Position numbers and translations under genes: made by a program
Shown: in pieces, positions 21,335 through 32,807 of the stretch
How positions within the stretch are numbered: the first letter of the stretch is position 1
Layout of the letters: the number at the start of each line of letters is the position of its first letter
Assembly (NCBI GenBank): GCA_944472135.2
Contig: OX235268.1
Span: 5,834,589-5,898,588 of the forward strand
From: Trichobilharzia regenti
Taxonomy: Eukaryota > Platyhelminthes > Trematoda > Strigeidida > Schistosomatidae
DNA length: 64,000 nucleotides
Reading direction: 5' to 3'
Notes under the pieces: model-generated
What the model was told of the DNA's origin: nothing
The model's database searches: none
Seen by the model: the letters and a program-made list of their open reading frames with translations, nothing else

Positions 21335-22890
21335 CACATGACCTCCTCCAAGTCACCCTCACAGAGACGACCAACTCGCCGCTTCCCTTTCGGCCGAGTT
21401 CCACTCGAGCGATTGCTTGTCTAGTGATGTCACTTGATGGTTTCCTCACAGTATGGACAATCCATCTCCATTTCTTCCTGCGTATCTGCTGCACAATTGG
21501 TTCCTAGTTGGTTCGCTCATTACCAGAGATCTCTGTTGCTGATCTTTTCTGGCCATCTGATCTTGAATATTGAGCAAAGACAGCTACCGTTGATGAAGGT
21601 CTGTAGTTTGTTTGAGGTGCTCTTCATGACGCGCTGGCCAAGTCTCTGATCCGAATGGTAGTACTGACTTCACATTGAAGTTGAAAATCAGGATTCTATT
21701 TTTCAGGATGAGTGCTGTTGATCTCCAAACAGACTTAAGAGTAATGAAAGCTTGTCTTTCTTTCCAGATCCTCGCTTTGATAATCTTGTCAGTTCCATCC
21801 GCCTGTAATTGAAACGATGCTTCCCAGGTGGGTAGGTAAAGGAGGTTGTTTCTTTCAGATTTCTCCCATTTATGCTGGCTGATTGTTGTCTGTTGTTGTT
21901 GGCCAGGAATCTTCATCACCTACCCCAGCTTTCTCTATGTTCACCTGAAGTCCTATCTTCTCTGGATGCTTCTTCTATCGCCAAATTGTTGCTTTTCACT
22001 TGCATATCTTCCAGTTTGTGGGAAATCAGACAAACTTCACATCGGCGAAGTCCAGATCCTCCACGTTTTTTGTGTGAGTCCATTTTATGCCTGTTTCCTC
22101 GTTGCCCGCTGTGTCTGTCGCATTATTCAATCTACTGCAATCAGGAAGATCATTGGCGATAGTAGACAGCCTTGCCGCTCGATCGACGCTGTCGAAGGCC
22201 TTTTCAAAGTCGATGAAGTTGAGATAGAGAGGTGACTGTCATTTTTGCAAGCTTTGTTCAATGATGATCCGGAGTGTGGCAATTTGATCAATATATGACA
22301 TGTTTTTCCTGAATCCAGCCTGTTTCGTCAAAGTTTTTCATCCAAGGAGACGTGTTTGATTCTCTCGAGGATGATGCGGCTTAGTATTCTGCTTGAGATG
22401 GACAGGAGCATAATTCCGCGCCACTTCTTGCATTGACTCAAGTCTCCTTTCTTTGACAGTTTGAGTAAGTATCCTTTCTTCCAATCCTCGGGTACCTTGC
22501 CCTCCTTCCACACCTTCTAATGTAGTGGTGTGATCGATTCCGGGATTCCATCTGGTCCTGCTGCTTTTCCAGCTTTTAAAATTTTGATTGCCGTTAGGAC
22601 TTCTGTTTTCATCGAAGGGTTGATGTTCGCTGGTAGTTCCGCTTCCGCTATTGGTAATATTGGGGCGTCGCATGTAGTGATCGACTTAGAAGTCTTTTGA
22701 AGTGTTCATCCCAGTGTTTTTGCTTTGCTCCACCTCTTTAGTGATTGACATTCCACTGTCATCCTTCACCGGCTTAATTTGTGTCGAACTTTTCCTCGAT
22801 AGGAACCTAATTGTTTGGTAGAGTGTTGCGAGGTCTTTCTCCTTTTGCCAGCAGCTTGTTCTGCAGGGCATATGCTATTGACAAGATTGA
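21335..22890 (-). mobile_element. RTE-II, longest copy, degraded
   Basis: Minus strand from the pre-RT region (KPVKDDSGMSITKEVEQSK) through relics of the RT palm (GCLLSPMIFLIAVD) to the C-terminal part (ITLKSVWRSTALILKNR, NVKSVLPFGSETWPARHEEH, NHQVTSLDKQSLEWN). Many stops and frameshifts. Confidence 0.8.
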
Positions 22891-22904
22891 TAAGTAGTAA
22901 TTAG

Positions 22905-24095
22905 GCAGGTAGATCCAATTCAGAAAAAATAATATAACTTACCAAACACCATGTAATTCTCACTGTTAGTGAGATTAATCACACATAGGTCGAACTAGGT
23001 GTTGATCGGGGTCAATTAGATTATTAAAACGTGACAATTTAGCTAGACACCTAGAATGATGTTTGATCCAGCTAAGTTATATAACCCAGAATAAAACCCA
23101 GCCATTGTTTTGTATTGCATTGCATTCACTTGCATGTAATCACACAAAAGGATGATTGGGACAGAGTGAAAGTTTTTGAAAGTAATAAAGTTAGATGGAT
23201 AGAGGGGTTGATTAATGAATCTTTGTTTATCGATTCAACACAGTGCACATGTGCAATCGAAATGATGCAATGCCTATACCGGAGATATGGATAGTGGCAA
23301 CAGACAACAAGGGGAAGGTGGAGAGAGAGAGTGTGTGTGTGAGACAGAGAGAGCGACTGTATATGTATAGGACAAATTGTGAAGCCATGTAGCTAAATTG
23401 AGTTTCAATAATTTATGCTTGAGACGTCATCCAGTTGTTAATACTACGTCAACACTACGCGATATTTCAGGTAAACTTATCTAATTTGGAGTTACATTCT
23501 ACCACCAAGGTCCCGAAGTTCTATACTTATATCAGTAACTTCACAACCTCGTCGATTGGCTTCCCCCTTCCCCCTCTACGTAACTTCAAAGACACTTAGC
23601 CTTTTCATATCTTCCACTTTCAATGGTTATGTCTCGCTTACAGTCATAAAGGCGGATGGAGTGAAGTGTTGCTGAAAAGTACCCACGTCCTTTGATCGAT
23701 AACCAACCGGATATCACGTCTACGTTAGAGATGATGCAGGTTGGGGAATCCCACACCACCCTTTTGTATCCATGTTGAGATTTCATCAGTCATCAACCCG
23801 CTGGGATGGATGTGGCTTTCCAAATGTGTGAAGTAGTCAACACGCTCGCTCCACCAAACACTTCACTCCTGTCTATCTTTAAGCTAGAAGTCGACGTATT
23901 CCAGTCTTCTAGTATCATCTTTCATCTGACAGGAGCAAATCATGTGCCAAACGGTCGAAGGTCACTGCTCCTTGAGGTGTGTTCGGAAGACTCCGATTTT
24001 GATGATATTAGATGGTTGAATGCAATCGACATGAAGCATTATCGAGACCTAAGTTTCGTGCTAGTTGGTACTCACTTGTCAGCAAGGTGGATAGA
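22905..24095 (-). mobile_element. composite block, inverted partner of 5140-6305
   Basis: Reverse complement of the left composite in the same order of parts: PLE-1 GIY-YIG piece (23130-23290), PLE terminus (23380-23540), diverged RTE-I (23500-23990), SINE-D end (24000-24095). Similarity runs through all three parts. Confidence 0.75.
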
Positions 24096-24360
24096 GGGGT
24101 TCATCACTAAGTCTTTGTTTATCGATTCAACACGGGGGATATGTACATATACCATAGATATTGAAAGTGTCAACGAACAACAAAGGAAAGGCGGAGAGAG
24201 GGAGAGAAAGGCAACTTGTGAAGCCATGTGACTAAATTGATATGATGATTATGCGTGGCAATAATTTCTACTGGATTCGTCATCCAGTTGTTAAGACTGC
24301 ATCATCACTGTGTGTGATCTTTCAGATAAACATATCTAATATAGAGTTATACGTAATAAA
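24096..24360 (+). mobile_element. PLE-1 3' fragment
   Basis: GIY-YIG end remnant (RWIEGFITKSLFIDS) and terminal block with ATTATGCGTGGCAATAATTT. Directly abuts the composite block. Confidence 0.6.
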
Positions 24361-24425
24361 ACCTTCTAAGAATGATATATACATATGACACAATAACAGA
24401 ATGTATACATAATCGATTTACATAC

Positions 24426-24490
24426 TTGTATTTCAAATATTTTCGACTCATCTACTGATCCAAATTCATCATTCCAATCGTTTAATGGAT
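24426..24490 (-). CDS. DMXL: DMXL exon j (65-nt small exon)
   Basis: Only 65 nt. Acceptor CCTATAG, donor GTATGT, and the phase fits both neighbours: two bases complete Asp, then PLNDWNDEFGSVDESKIFEIQ. The peptide is not highly conserved, but acidic sequence of this kind sits at this point in DMXL proteins. Confidence rests on the splice sites and the phase match. Confidence 0.78.
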
Positions 24491-24569
24491 CTATAGGAAT
24501 TATCAAAGGAATGTACATATATATTCACAATGCATAATGATAATAATAATGGCAACAGAAAAATAAACT

Positions 24570-24745
24570 ATCAACTGCCTTTATTATTATTATTATTATT
24601 ATAATTCCCTTGGGTTCTGAGTGGGACATGTGGGCAGACTTGGAGCCAGGTGAAAAGTTTAGCAGAGGGCCGAACGCAATGGAAACGGAAGCTGAGTCTG
24701 AAGCACTATATTCCTTTAGGAATTAAAGGAAACAATAATAATAAT
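24570..24745. mobile_element. RTE-II tails, inverted
   Basis: An (ATT)n run and a short minus-strand RTE-II end are followed by a plus-strand 3' end (GGGCAGACTTGGAGCCAGGTG, TTCCTTTAGGAATTAAAGG) with an (AAT)n tail. Confidence 0.65.
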
Positions 24746-24754
24746 ACCAGGGTT

Positions 24755-25010
24755 CTAAACTAGGACCTTCCAGTTACAATTAGAGCTCGTAGACCATTCA
24801 GCCACTGGGACTCGACTCCTCAATGATCAGTCTATGAATTCCAACTACAGATAATTCACGCACAACAGAGCCCGACTGGCAATAACCAGTGTCATCGCTA
24901 GCAAGTCACTGTCCTCACACCCCAACCTTCTGTACCCTGGTGGTTACAAATTCCCACTGGAACCCAGGTAAACTACCTACCTACATGAATAAAGGGCCAG
25001 TTGCTAGTAA
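24755..25010 (-). mobile_element. SINE-B, minus strand, no ribozyme
   Basis: Head with CCATTCAGCCACTGGGAC A-box complement, then the 5' body to TGGAACCCAGGTAAACTACC. The ribozyme and tail are missing. Confidence 0.65.
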
Positions 25011-25075
25011 GCATCAGATGTCAACTCAGGCTGAAATCCTACAACCAATCAAATTACTACAAACAATATTGATCG

Positions 25076-25825
25076 GTTTCAGGATTTCATCATGAGCTGA
25101 AATTAGTTATAGAACCATTGGAAAACCTGCAGGGAGTACTAGACAGCTGTTTCGTCCTATTTTGGGACTCTTCATCAGTACACACCCACCGGGATTCGAA
25201 CCCAGGACATTCCGGTTACAAGGTCAGTGAGCTCGTATACCATTCAGCCACTCACTGGGACCCGATCCAATGGTCCTTGAATTCTAACTTCTGCCAATTC
25301 ACGACATAGCGCGACCGCTAGCCGATGTCTTCGGCGAGTATTTGTCCTCACACCCGACCAGCTGCACCCTACTGGTCACGACTTCCCACTGGAACCCAGG
25401 TAACTACAAACCAACATTTGAATACCAATGAGATGCTCATTGGCGACTGGCCCTATTCAGATAGGTAGTTACCTACCTGGGTTCCAGTGGGAAGTCGTGA
25501 CCAGTAGGGTGCAGCTGGTCGGGTGTGAGGACAAATACTCGCCGAAGACATTGGCTAGCGGTCGCGCTATGTCGTGAATTGGCAGAAGTTAGAATTCAAG
25601 GACCATTGGATCGGGTCCCAGTGAGTGGCTGAATGGTATACGAGCTCGCCTTGTAACCGGAATGTCCTGGGTTCGAATCCCGGTGGGTGGGTACTGATGA
25701 AGAGTCCCAAAATAGGACGAAACAGCTGTCCAGTACTCCCTGGCAGGTTTTCCAATGGTTCTCTAACTAATTTCACCTCATGATGAAATCCTGAAACCAA
25801 TCAAATCCCTACAAACGAACACTTG
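25076..25825. mobile_element. SINE-B near-perfect inverted pair (palindrome)
   Basis: The left arm (about 25085-25405, minus) and right arm (about 25480-25790, plus) are almost perfect reverse complements, with a loop of about 75 bp. Each has A-box TGGCTGAATGG, B-box GGGTTCGAATCCC, a tRNA-Thr(UGU)-like anticodon loop CTTGTAA, a hammerhead and the tail. A candidate 11-bp duplication AATATTGATCG lies at 25065-25075 and 25826-25836. Confidence 0.88.
25691..25736 (+). ncRNA. hammerhead ribozyme relic, SINE-B type
   Basis: Stem I GUACUG / CAGUAC, stem II GUCC / GGAC, GAAA, palindromic stem III ACAG / CUGU, cleavage context GUC. The 5' core has lost bases compared with the form implied by other copies (CUGAAGA at 37227, CCGAUGA at 50190), so activity is doubtful. 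A mirror copy lies at about 25127-25175 on the minus strand. Confidence 0.7.
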
Positions 25826-25898
25826 AATATTGATCGCTTAAACGTGTTGTCCTACATGAATAACAATAACAAAAATTTTTTTTAAAAAAAACGCCTAC

Positions 25899-26151
25899 CA
25901 AATTGTTTGCTAGTCTCAACATCAGCACTAACATCTGTTACTTGTAGAGAGTCAACAGCCAGCAGAATATATAACGGGAGTGGTGGAATTGCTTGAGCTT
26001 CTAAAAGATTACTTGAAGTAGAAGAAGAAGAAGAAGCAGATGTAGCCACCTTGGATTGTAATGTTCCCGGCTTTCCGCTTGTTCTCCCTGCACTGATGGA
26101 TGTATCGAATGAACCCATGCCAAGGTTGGTTAACTCTGAATTCAAATTACC
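25899..26151 (-). CDS. DMXL: DMXL exon i (PPLPLY block)
   Basis: 253 nt. Starts GNLNSELTNLG after CACATAG; includes AQAIPPLPLYILLAVDSL, matching IPPLPLYALLAAD of DMXL. Preceded by a Ser-rich run. Leaves one base (G), completed by exon j to Asp. Confidence 0.93.
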
Positions 26152-26269
26152 CTATGTGAGTAGTAGAAGAGTTAGGATAATAAAGAAATTAAATAATAAT
26201 AGTAATAACAATACAAATCGGAAAATTCAATAAACTTATTCCCCTTTAATGAATTTTGAATAAAAGAAA

Positions 26270-26450
26270 ACGATGGTTTGACATCGCCAGGTACCGCTTG
26301 GAAGATCTATTCACTTCAAGGTTATGTGGAATGGACAATACTCGAATTTCAAAAGCATTTGTTCAATTACCTATCAACGAGCATCGGTTAAAAGGATATA
26401 CTCTACATAGAGAAAATAGATGAAGAATGTATCTGATTCCCTAAGAGATG
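26270..26450 (+). mobile_element. PLE-2 RT-end fragment, left half
   Basis: Resembles 34165-34285 (GGAATGGACAATACTCG against GGAAAGGACAATACTTG; ATATACTCTACATAGAG against ATATGCTCTATAGAG). The right half resumes at 27010. Confidence 0.6.
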
Positions 26451-27010
26451 CTTAAGAAGGCTTCGTGTGCTGTTGGAAGTGTGTGGGCGGTTGTTATTTC
26501 GCAGTTGTCCACACCGTGGAAGTTAACTGATTCTTCGGGTTCTGATTCTTCTCCTCAAACAGAAAGAGGGTTAGTGTTGCGTGACCGCAGAGACCCGGGG
26601 ACACAACTGCTTGAGGCAGGTCACACACTGTGTATATGAACTGGTTTCTGGGATTCGTTCCGTAGGATAAGTCGGGATGTAAACTTTTTGTAGGTCGACC
26701 TTTTTTAATCCCCTCTCGCAAGAGTGATGAGACAGCAAAGCTGGTGGGCGTGTTGGTCATCTGAGAGAAACATCTCCTTCCTGCTGTTACATCCCTGTTC
26801 CCCAGGAGTGCGACTTCGCCCACAGACCTCCACAGCATAGTGTAAGAAAAATTCTCACACTATGCCAGTAACTGTTTTTAATCTAATCGCTATCCTAACA
26901 ACCTTCCTGGCATGGTAGGACCTGCAGGAACAATAGTTCCAGTCAGTTTAGCTTGTTGGGTCATTTCGATGTGCAAGCCCGACCACCACGTTAACGTAGC
27001 AGCTATCAAT
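26451..27010. repeat. ~560-bp dispersed repeat inserted in PLE-2
   Basis: Splits a PLE-2 reading-frame remnant. Its right part recurs at 52060-52375 (GATAAGTCGGGATG.A and AGC.ATCGATC-type segments). No RT or transposase seen; class unknown. Confidence 0.5.
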
Positions 27011-27170
27011 CAGGTGATTCTCGAAAAGATATTGAAAACTAAAGGTTACTCCGAGGAATGGATTAACAAGCACGGAAGATGTGAAGGCTTAAATGCCAAA
27101 CACCGTAACAGTGGAAAACAAATCTATCTGAATTCAACTCGGTTATACAGACGATTGAATACTTAACAAC
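27011..27170 (+). mobile_element. PLE-2 fragment, right half
   Basis: Open frame VILEKILKTKGYSEEWINKH then GRCEGLN, homologous to EFLEKILKRNGYPQKFINKY at 34290-34350. Typical of the Penelope RT C-terminus. Confidence 0.75.
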
Positions 27171-27294
27171 TAGAAGGTATCCTGTAGCTCAGTTTGGTTC
27201 CTGTTTATCGTACAACAGGCTCTTTGGGCCAAGTAAAGACCACATTTCACCTCAATTCTGCTGAAAAAAAACATTTTTTTTATTACAGCTTGTT

Positions 27295-27450
27295 TCTACA
27301 CACAGGTATGGAATTTTTAGCATGTGATATCGGTAGTTCAAATTTTTCAGGCCGACCATAGATATCAGGTGTGCGTCGGCAGGGGATCGAACCCCGGACC
27401 ATAGGCATGATAGGCGAGCGTCATAACCGCTGTGCCATCGACGCACCCAA
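27295..27450 (-). mobile_element. SINE-C, minus strand
   Basis: Head with CGATGGCACAGCGGTTATG, B-box GGGGTTCGATCCC and GCGTCG / CGACGC ends; body and tail ATGTGATATCGGTAG and ACAGGTATGGAATTTTTAGC complement. Confidence 0.8.
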
Positions 27451-27611
27451 TTTATGTGTTTAGAAAGAAACAGTTATCAAGGGCATTCTTTGCCGCCATA
27501 ACTCAATGACTTTATTTCTCCTTTTATTCGACTACGTAAACTTTGGCTTTGACCTGTTGCTTTCTAGAATTCAGGAGACACATAATTGCTAACCAAGTGA
27601 CTGCATACTCA

Positions 27612-28201
27612 GCCTCCAAAGCCTCAGGATGGTCGGGGGTGGGTGCCTTGCGCTGCGGGTTGGCCACCCCTCCGTACACCTCTCGAAATGCTCCCATATG
27701 ACCGGGCGTCTTACATAGCCTCTCCTGAGGAAGTCCTACTCACTGCCTTCACGTGGCGGAGGTGTTTTTCACCGAAGTGAGAGGGCAAAAGCGGATTCCC
27801 GGCGCTCTTCACCGGGTTGACTGTCCATTGGATGACAGTCTAGGGGAGATGGCTTAACCCTGACTCCAAGCCTCCAACGACTGGCGTATGAAGCTCACTG
27901 GAGCTCACCGGCAGACGTATGAACAAAGGGCTTATTGGATGCCCTGGATGTCTGGGCCCATTCAAAAAGACGTATGAACCGGACTCCGGTCACCGACTGC
28001 CAATGGATAGTGAACTCCCTACTCCACTCCTACTGCCTTGTAGGTCACACTTGGTTGTGTAAATGCTAGAGCTGCACTCTCAAACAAAAGGCCGAGCGAT
28101 TCTGGGGACATCACTCGTACCCAATTCCCATGAAACTTCATGGTTCATGAAGCCGGCTCATCCTCCCGTAGGAAATAGCCGAAGTAAAGTAAAGTAAGTA
28201 A
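27612..28201 (+). mobile_element. GC-richer ~600-bp retroposon with (AAGT)n tail, copy 2
   Basis: 590 bp between perfect 13-bp direct repeats GACTGCATACTCA (27599-27611 and 28202-28214). Very similar to 15194-15805 over its length, with a short deletion near 28140. It is inserted beside a decayed SINE-B. Confidence 0.85.
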
Positions 28202-28214
28202 GACTGCATACTCA

Positions 28215-28375
28215 ACGAGTTTCATCTCGTAGACTAGAGATTCTAAGTTTCATCCTTGCAGAGATGTCGTGAATGCGCACTGTTAAAGAGTCCCATAATG
28301 GGAAGAAACACCTATGCATCGAGTGTTCCCTAACTTTCCAATGATCCCTCTAATTGATGTCAGTTTGGAACGAGG
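28215..28375 (+). mobile_element. SINE-B, decayed
   Basis: Weak match to the head-ribozyme-tail order: GTTAAAGAGTCCCATAATGG, AAGAAACACC, then TTGATGTCAGTTTGG. Confidence 0.45.
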
Positions 28376-28848
28376 TGATCCAAACAATTGAAATTATTCC
28401 AAAATCTCCATAAAATTTCTCATCTGAATTCAAAAATATTCTGATTATTTGTAGGCAATTATTCATAGGCACCGAAAATATAACGAGAGTAACTATTTGA
28501 TCAACATTACTTGAAGGGAAGGTACGCTTGAAGAGCTGTTTCATTTTACAGGCATATGTGATGAAGGTGTATACTGTAATACGACAATCATCATCTTAAT
28601 TCGTTTACCAACAACGAGTAAGCACTGCAGAATGGTCTTGAATTAGAATACCCAGTGAGGAATAGTTTCAAGAACCACGCTGGCAGAGCTGTTCAACTCA
28701 TGCGTTCTACAAGTGAGAGCAGTCTATGACACGAACAATCCTGAAATATACACATGCGACTCAACCATCTGTGAAAAAGAAACTTGTCAGTTCAATTCAA
28801 CTATACGAAAAGGAAACTCAGTGAGACATTTCAAGTGAAGACAGGAGT

Positions 28849-29809
28849 CTGTCTGTCTGTTTTCGACATAGAACTTTGTACATATGTGCGGTAGTTCAAG
28901 TCGCCATACTCCACTCCTTGTACCACACAAAGCAAGAGAAGAAAGTAGAAGAAATGCATTATAGCGACAGTAAACAGAGATATGAGACAAAAGAATAGTA
29001 ATAATCAAGAACAATGTAGTTTCATTGGAAGTCATAAGTCACAAGGAGTGGATGCATCTTCGCCAGCCATTGAGAACGATTTTGAGGCAGCCATATCACC
29101 AATTGTTTCCAGCCGTCATTGGTTTTTACCGTCCCAAGGACACCAACCAGTCAGGAAGTCTTCGCCTTCCTACGTGGCTTAGACTAACTGTTGTGGATTT
29201 CATGGACTTATGAAGCCATGTTTTGGTTTGATCGCCGCTAGCTCTTTCTCGGCCTGACCCTATGTGAGCTAACGTTGCCCATCGTCGAGGAAGGCGATGA
29301 CTAGGCATACGTAACACATGTCCTAACCATCTCAGACTTTGTAACTTCACAGCTTCGTCGATTGATTTCCCCTCCTCACCTAGCACTCGACGCCTAACCT
29401 CAATATTGCTCACCTTATTATACCACTTTACACGGGAGATAGAATGCAGGAACCTATGATCAAAGACAGCTAATCTTTTCATGTCTTCCATTTTCAGCGG
29501 CCATGTCCTACAGACATAAAGGAGGACGGAGGGGACTGATGAGCAGTACATACGCCCTTTGGTCGTTAGTCAGCCAGATATCATGTCTACGCCAGAGACG
29601 GCGTAAACTGGCATATGCGAAACTATCCCTCTGCATCCGTATTGAGATTTCATCAGAGATCAACCCGTTGGACTGATGGTACTTCTTAAATAAGTGAAGC
29701 GGCCAACACACTTCTAAACTAGGAATCATTGTAGTCCAGTCCTGTAGCATCACCTTACATGTGGCGGGAACGAATCGTATGCCAAACATTCTTAGATTGC
29801 AGCTCAGAA
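28849..29809 (-). mobile_element. RTE-I copy with 12-bp target duplication
   Basis: Flanked by GAAGACAGGAGT (28837-28848, 29810-29821). Left edge is the (CTGT)n complement of the (CAGA)n tail. Open peptide VYCSSV-like, RLAVFDHRFLHSISRVKWYN, RRVLGEEGKSIDEAVKLQ. 5'-truncated before the palm. Confidence 0.9.
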
Positions 29810-29973
29810 GAAGACAGGAGTAAGATACGTTTGACTGTCTATTATCACCCATGATGATATTCCTAATTGTGGTGGACTGAATTACATTGAGGACCATTTG
29901 TAGAGAGTGAGAAGACAGGAGGAATACGTTGAACTGATCGATAAAAAGACTCTAGAAGATCTGAATTTCGCCA

Positions 29974-30860
29974 GGACTGGACGACGTCAACTCCTAACTT
30001 AGTGATAGGGAGTGAAGTGATAGAACATGTTGACCACTTCACCTACTTGGGAAGTTGTATCAGCACCAACGGACTGATTGGCGATGAAATCTCAGCACAG
30101 ATCCGAAAAGCTCGAGCTGCTTTCGCTGACTTACACCATCTCTGGCGTAGGCGTGACATCCGGTTATCAACCAAGGGACGTGTGTACTGCTCATCAGTTC
30201 GCTCCGTCCTTCTCTATGGCTCTGAAACATGGCCAATACGCGTTGAAGACATGAAAAGGTTGACTGCTTTCGATCATAGATGTCTGTGATCTCTTTCTCA
30301 CGTTAGGTGGTGGTATAATTAGGTAAGTAATGTTGACGTTAGGCGTAGAGTGTTGGGCAAAGAGGGAAAATCAATCGACGAGGCTATAAAGTTACATAGA
30401 CTAAGATGGCTAGGTCACGTGGTGCGGATGCCTAACCATCGCCTCCCCCGACGGGCATTGTTAGCTGATATAGGTTCAGGTTGGAAAAGAGCCAGTGGTG
30501 GCCAAACAAAAACATGGCATCAATCCATGAAATCCTTGACAGTTAAACTGAGTCAGGTAGGGAGATGCAGACTCCCGGGTTGGGGCCCTCGGGACTCTAG
30601 GAATCAATCAATGGCTGGAGACAATAGGTGACATGGCTCAAAATCGTTGTCAATGGCCAGCCCAGATGTATTCAGTTTCTGTTATCTTTCATATTCCTCC
30701 TTTCTACCATTACCCATTCTGTTTCACTCTTATACTTGTCAGACTGTATTGATTCTCTTCACTCATCTTCTTGTCTACCTCTGTGTGCTATTTGGAAGGT
30801 GGCAACTCGAACTGCTGCACTTCGGTGCCAAGTTCTATGTTGAATCCAGACAGACAGACA
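29974..30860 (+). mobile_element. RTE-I copy (subtype b) with 11-bp target duplication
   Basis: Flanked by GAATTTCGCCA (29963-29973, 30861-30871). Open segments IGSEVIEHVDHFTYLGS, STKGRVYCSSVRSVLLYGSE and LGKEGKSIDEAIKLHRLRWL. 3' UTR and (CAGA)n tail present; starts within the palm domain. Confidence 0.92.
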
Positions 30861-31647
30861 GAATTTCGCCAACCAATTATATCTAATCTCACACAAACTC
30901 AAAGACTTACAGGCGAAAACCAATAATAAAGAATGCGAACGAAGCAATGAAAACAGGTCTTCAAGTGAACATAAAAGACAGAGGTGATGAAGATAACCAC
31001 CCAACCAGAAAACAACAACAGCAAGCACCAATTACTACAAACGAAAGAAGTTTGAAAGAGGTCACTGACTCCGCTTATCTAGTCACTATCATTTCCAATC
31101 CAATCCAGACAATCAGAACGGATAATGTCCAAACCAGCCAGAATAGAAACAGCAAGACAGAGCTTCATCACTCTGAAATCGTCTAGACATCTTTTGCACT
31201 CCATCTCAGCATAAAGAACAAAATTCAGATTTTCAACATTAATGTTAAGTCAACCTTTTCTTCTATATGGGTCAGAGACTTGGTGTTCTCAGGCCATCAA
31301 AAGCATTTCTGATAGACTTCTATCAACAACTGTCGTCGTTGTCTCCAGATCGCCAGCCAGACAAGAAAAAAATTTGCAATAAGAAAGTCTGGGAACGAAC
31401 CACCAATCAAGAATCGAAGTTCCAACAAATATTCCGAAAATGGATGGATTAGACATACATTGGGGAGACCATCGAATAACATCGCACACCAGGACATTGA
31501 TCAAGTAGACCCTAAATAGGAAACAACGAGTTGGGAGTGTCAATTTTGGGGCGACATGGAGTAGATCGTGAGACACGGAAATCAAAGACAATGGGCGACA
31601 GTAGAGCTAGCCAGCTAAAGAGTACAATGCAGAGAATAGGACGAAGT

Positions 31648-32486
31648 CTGTCTATCTGTCTATTTTCGACATAGAACTTTGTACATATGTGCGGTAGTTC
31701 AAGTCGCCATACTCCACTCCTTGTACCACACAAAGCAAGAGAAGAAAGTAGAAGAAATGCATTATAGCGACAGTAAACAGAGATATGAGACAAAAGAATA
31801 GTAATAATCAAGAACAATGTAGTTTCATTGGAAGTCATAAGTCACAAGGAGTGGATGCATCTTCGCCGGCCATTGAGAACGATTTTGAGCCATGTCACCA
31901 ATTGTTTACAACCATAGATTTTTACCGTCCCGAGGACCCCAACCAGTCAGGAAGTCTACACCTTCGTACATGGCTTAGACCAACTGTTGTGGATTTCATT
32001 GACTGGTGAGGCCAAGTTTTTGTTTGACCGCCGCTGTCTAGCTCTTTTCCAGCCTGACCCTACATCCGCTAACATAGCTCGTCGAGTGAGGCGATGACTT
32101 GGCATACGTAACACATGTCCTAAACATCTCAGTCTTTGTAGCTTCACGACTTCGTCGATTGATTTCCCCTGTTTACCTAGAACTCTACGCCTAACCTCAA
32201 TGTTGCTCACCTTATTATGCCACTTTACACGGGAAATAGAACGCAGGAACCTATGATCAAAGACAGCTAGTCTTTTCATGTCTTCCACTCTCAGTGGCCA
32301 GGTCTCACAACCATACAGGAGGATGGAGCGGACTGATGAGCAGTACACCCGCCCTTTGGTCGATAGTCGAACATCTCGTCTACGCCAGAGTCGGCGTAAA
32401 CTAACAAATGCGAAACGAGCCCCTTGTATTCGTGGTGAGATTTCGTCAGAGATCAGCCCGTTGGGGCTGTTGGTACAAAGTGGCAA
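31648..32486 (-). mobile_element. RTE-I copy at end of RTE-II
   Basis: Minus strand with long open frame (LISDEISPRIQGARFAFVSL, RRRDVRLSTKGRVYCSS, KWHNKVSNIEVRRRVLG). (CTGT)n edge at left; 5'-truncated at 32486, about 120 bp from DMXL exon h. Confidence 0.85.
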
Positions 32487-32609
32487 TTTGCTGTTGAAGT
32501 CCTATGCTCCATAATCAACATTACAAAAAAATAAACTGTTAATAACTATACCATCAAAAACTTTTTCATAAGGTTATCTTTCTCAAGGAGAGAACTGTGT
32601 TGCGCATAC

Positions 32610-32807
32610 CTTTGTCATTCTACGACTACTTGTTGGTGTACCATGATGTTGTAACTGTTTACCCGATGATGACGATGATGGTGAACCAAAAGCAGACAAA
32701 CATCTAGTTAAATGAGCTAATATTGCCTTTATCCGACGTAAATGTCCTAAATTCATCCATTCTAATAATTGACGTGGATGAAATTGTGGAAGAACTGGAT
32801 TAACAAC
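32610..32807 (-). CDS. DMXL: DMXL exon h (PVLPQFHP block)
   Basis: 198 nt, 66 codons, phase 0 to 0. It contains PVLPQFHPRQLLEWMNLG and then RRIKAILAHLTRC, which is nearly identical to the family's PVLPQYHPTQLLELMDLG and RRAKAILSHLVKC. This is the strongest single match in the window and starts the Rav1p_C-type region. A Ser run and RRMTK close the exon before GTATGC. Confidence 0.97.

Larger units (their letters stand above)
28690..31640 (+). mobile_element. RTE-II host copy with two nested RTE-I insertions
   Basis: RTE-II pieces at about 28690-28848, 29822-29973 and 30872-31640 join in order: pre-B-domain (KGNSVRHFKVKTGV), B-domain (VVDWI-like at 29865), palm end (KTGLQVNIKD), then the C-terminal part (RNSKTELHHSEIV, VSDLVFSGHQK-like). 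Each gap is exactly an RTE-I copy bounded by direct repeats. Confidence 0.8.

Noticed and set aside
25620..25690. tRNA-Thr(UGU) gene
   Set aside because: Anticodon loop and both promoter boxes resemble tRNA-Thr, but it is the head of SINE-B and the acceptor arms do not pair.
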